DNA of 64,000 bases from Azorinus chamasolen (lineage: Eukaryota > Mollusca > Bivalvia > Cardiida > Solecurtidae), in contig OY755252.1 in NCBI GenBank assembly GCA_963576725.1, positions 49,807,394 to 49,871,393 on the forward strand, in the 5' to 3' direction. A model generated the notes under the pieces. The model made no database searches and was not told the DNA's origin. It saw only the letters and a list, made by a program, of their open reading frames with translations. Below are positions 55,201 to 58,200 of this stretch, in pieces; the first letter of the stretch is position 1, and the number at the start of each line of letters is the position of its first letter. A program made the position numbers and the translations under genes.

Positions 55201-58200
55201 ACGTGAGAACTGCTGCATTAAACATTATATTTAACTCTTTACTCCACGAATTGTCATAAAGAAATGCTAATTATGTGAATATTTTGTAGCTGTATTTTTA
55301 TAATGACACCATGAGCAGGTGGTTCTTTGACAATCCCAGATACTTTAGAATTTATATATTACATAATATGCAAACAGAACAGTCCATGATCAGTCGGCTC
55401 CTAAAGGTATCAAAAGGCAAACATATGGCGTAAAGCGTTAAGTATATGCAAATGATGTAGATCCAGACCGGTCACGCAATAGAGCAGGTATGTTAATGTA
55501 TATTGTTTGGCACTCTTTGAGATCTACATATTTTAGTTGTCGGTCAATCAAAAGGTTATTTTACCGCGGTGGTCATTCTTGGTTTTTCGTGTCTGCCAAG
55601 CACCGTCTGATACAAAGATCGTGTCATCATAATGCAGATCAAAGTATTGGTATTTTTCAAAATGGTATGACCAGTCATTGTTTAATGATTGAGTGTACTC
55701 AATATGAAAGGCTGTCCTATAGGAGCCATCTGATATCTGACTACACTGTTTGTAACCGCAATAATGCGTGTATACCAAGTAAAGGATTAACCCTTTACTT
55801 CATAAATACGCCTTTCCACGCATTTGCAAACATAGCAGACCTAGATATATATGCTCCTACAGTTTCTGGCATAGCCAATATGTCATGTGTCCATGTGCTA
55901 GTATAACAAAATAGTGAATTACTACTGATCATGCCAATATTTCATACATACTAGTCATGGAGGAAGGTGTAAACAACCAATGCTCCTGGCACTGTTCACT
56001 TTTTCAGGTTCATTCCTTCCTGATCACCAATCTGGCTATCGGAGATTTGTTCATGGGAATCTATCTGATGATTATCGCTGTTGTCGATTCCTACTATAGA
56101 GGTCGCTATATTCTGTATGACAAGAACTGGCGCGGGAGCGACTTATGTAAATTTGCGGGCTTCATATCCACCTTTTCCAGCGAACTCTCCGTTTTCACAC
56201 TGACAGTTATTACTCTTGACAGACTCATCTGTATCATATTCCCGCTGCATCTACGGAGACCCAAATTACGTGATGCCGCCTTTGTAATGATGTGGATCTG
56301 GTTGATAGTGTTACTGATATCAGCATTCCCGCTCGTCGGATTAGAGTACTTTGAGAATTTCTACGGAAGGTCAGGGGTGTGCTTAGCTTTCCATATAACA
56401 AATACGAAGCCTAGGGGCTGGGAGTATTCTGTGGCAGTGTTCCTCGTGTTGAACTTTGTGTCATTCTTAATTATATTCTTCTCATACCTGCGCATGTTCT
56501 TCGTGGCGAAAAAGACCAGAAGCGCGGTGCGCAATCCGCAAGATAAAAACGACAGCGCAATGGCGAAACGCATGACAATTATAGTGATGACTGACTTTTT
56601 CTGTTGGGTGCCAATTATTTTGTTAGGGTTCGCCTCGCTTGGAGGTGCAAGTATTCCATTGGAGGTAAGATAATTCAGTATAATCGTTTCATACAATGCA
56701 ATTCTGGAATTGTTGGTCGTTCTGAAGCAAATGTTTGGGTATCTCAATAAGTAAGACCCATTCCCTCATATTGACGTCTTTTGACGCCTCTGTCAAAGAC
56801 ATCTTTGGAACCATCGTGATAAAGACAGAATTCGCTCCATAGAACACAGTTCTAAAAGTTTCCTATTTGTACTAGATGCTCCTTTTCAGTAGATTTATTC
56901 AAAGATGTTGCGTCTAACAATACCCTATGCGGGAATGGGTTAGCACACCTTGTTCCACGGTTTCTAGTACTCATGTTCTATGACATGCGTATTTACCTCA
57001 ACTCTTCACCGCATGTACAGCAAAACCTCTCTAAGCCAGACGCTACATTTAGTATAAATATCAGTCTTGGGAGACATATAAAAATGCCCTGTGTTCATAT
57101 GCCATTATAAACACTGAACTAATACATATTCACGGATTCATCATTTCTTACATGAATATTCATCAGATAAAAGTTGTAAATTATCTACAAGTTTCTACTT
57201 GAAAAGATCTACAGTGGTATTAATCACAGAAATCATTTCTCATTAGACCTTAGAATATTCTCAAAAAGATTTGGTTATTTCTAAAGTGTGCTTTACCAGA
57301 TTACAAGAAACTGTGAGCCAAACGAGGAGGGTGACTTGGAATGACAACTCTTATCGTGCTGTGTATTATAAGTGTCTCATCTGGACCAAAGTGTTAAGCT
57401 ATTCGCTCGCATTCAGCAGAACAGAGGTCTAGTTATCGGTTTGTAAAGCAGGTGGTAGCTTAATGCAGGTCAAAAGTAATACAGAAAGCGCCTATACTTT
57501 TGACCTGCTTGAAGCAACCATCTTTTTGTTTTTAGATAATTCAATGGCCGCTAAAAATAGGGTTTTCTGTAATGCGAGGGTGTTTGTGAACATTCCAATT
57601 CGTCGTCCTCTGCTGGTTTTGAAAACAAGTTAAGTTTATCCTATACGAGTTCAATCCCTTTTCCTCCTTTACATCTTTTCAAACAGAGTAGACCCACATT
57701 AGACGGCTCCCGTAGGGCCGTATGATCAGTGTTTGCTGTTTGCTTATGAAGTAATATAGATCTGATTCTACAGTTTCTGCCTAGGCAAAAATAACCTGTG
57801 TTCTGTTCATAAGCCATTTTAAAAACTATCAGTTAATTTAAAACCATGATGTAATTATAAATTCAGAATGTTATCTTCACGTGTTTTGTTTTCAGATCTA
57901 TGCTTGGGTTGCGGTCTTCATACTACCACTGAATTCCGCCATCAACCCTGTCTTGTACACGATCTGCACGGCCCCTTTTCTTCGTAATTTCCGGAAAAGG
58001 GCCTCATACTTCCGCAAATCGTTCACTGGCTCTTCAAAAAATGACACCAAGCATAGTTTCTTCGGTAAGTTACATGGTTGTCCTTCTTTTCAATTAGAAT
58101 TGTATTAAACTTCATGTTTTGTTTTCAGTTCTTGTTCATTTACCTCCAATATGAGTACCTCGGTACTGGATGCAAGTACATGTAATTATTATTTTAAAGC

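Noticed and set aside
55957..56007. ATG at 55957 as start of a 7TM protein
   Set aside because: The true exon begins at 56008 after a ttttcag acceptor; joining exon 13 in phase 0 supplies TM1, which the ATG version lacks.
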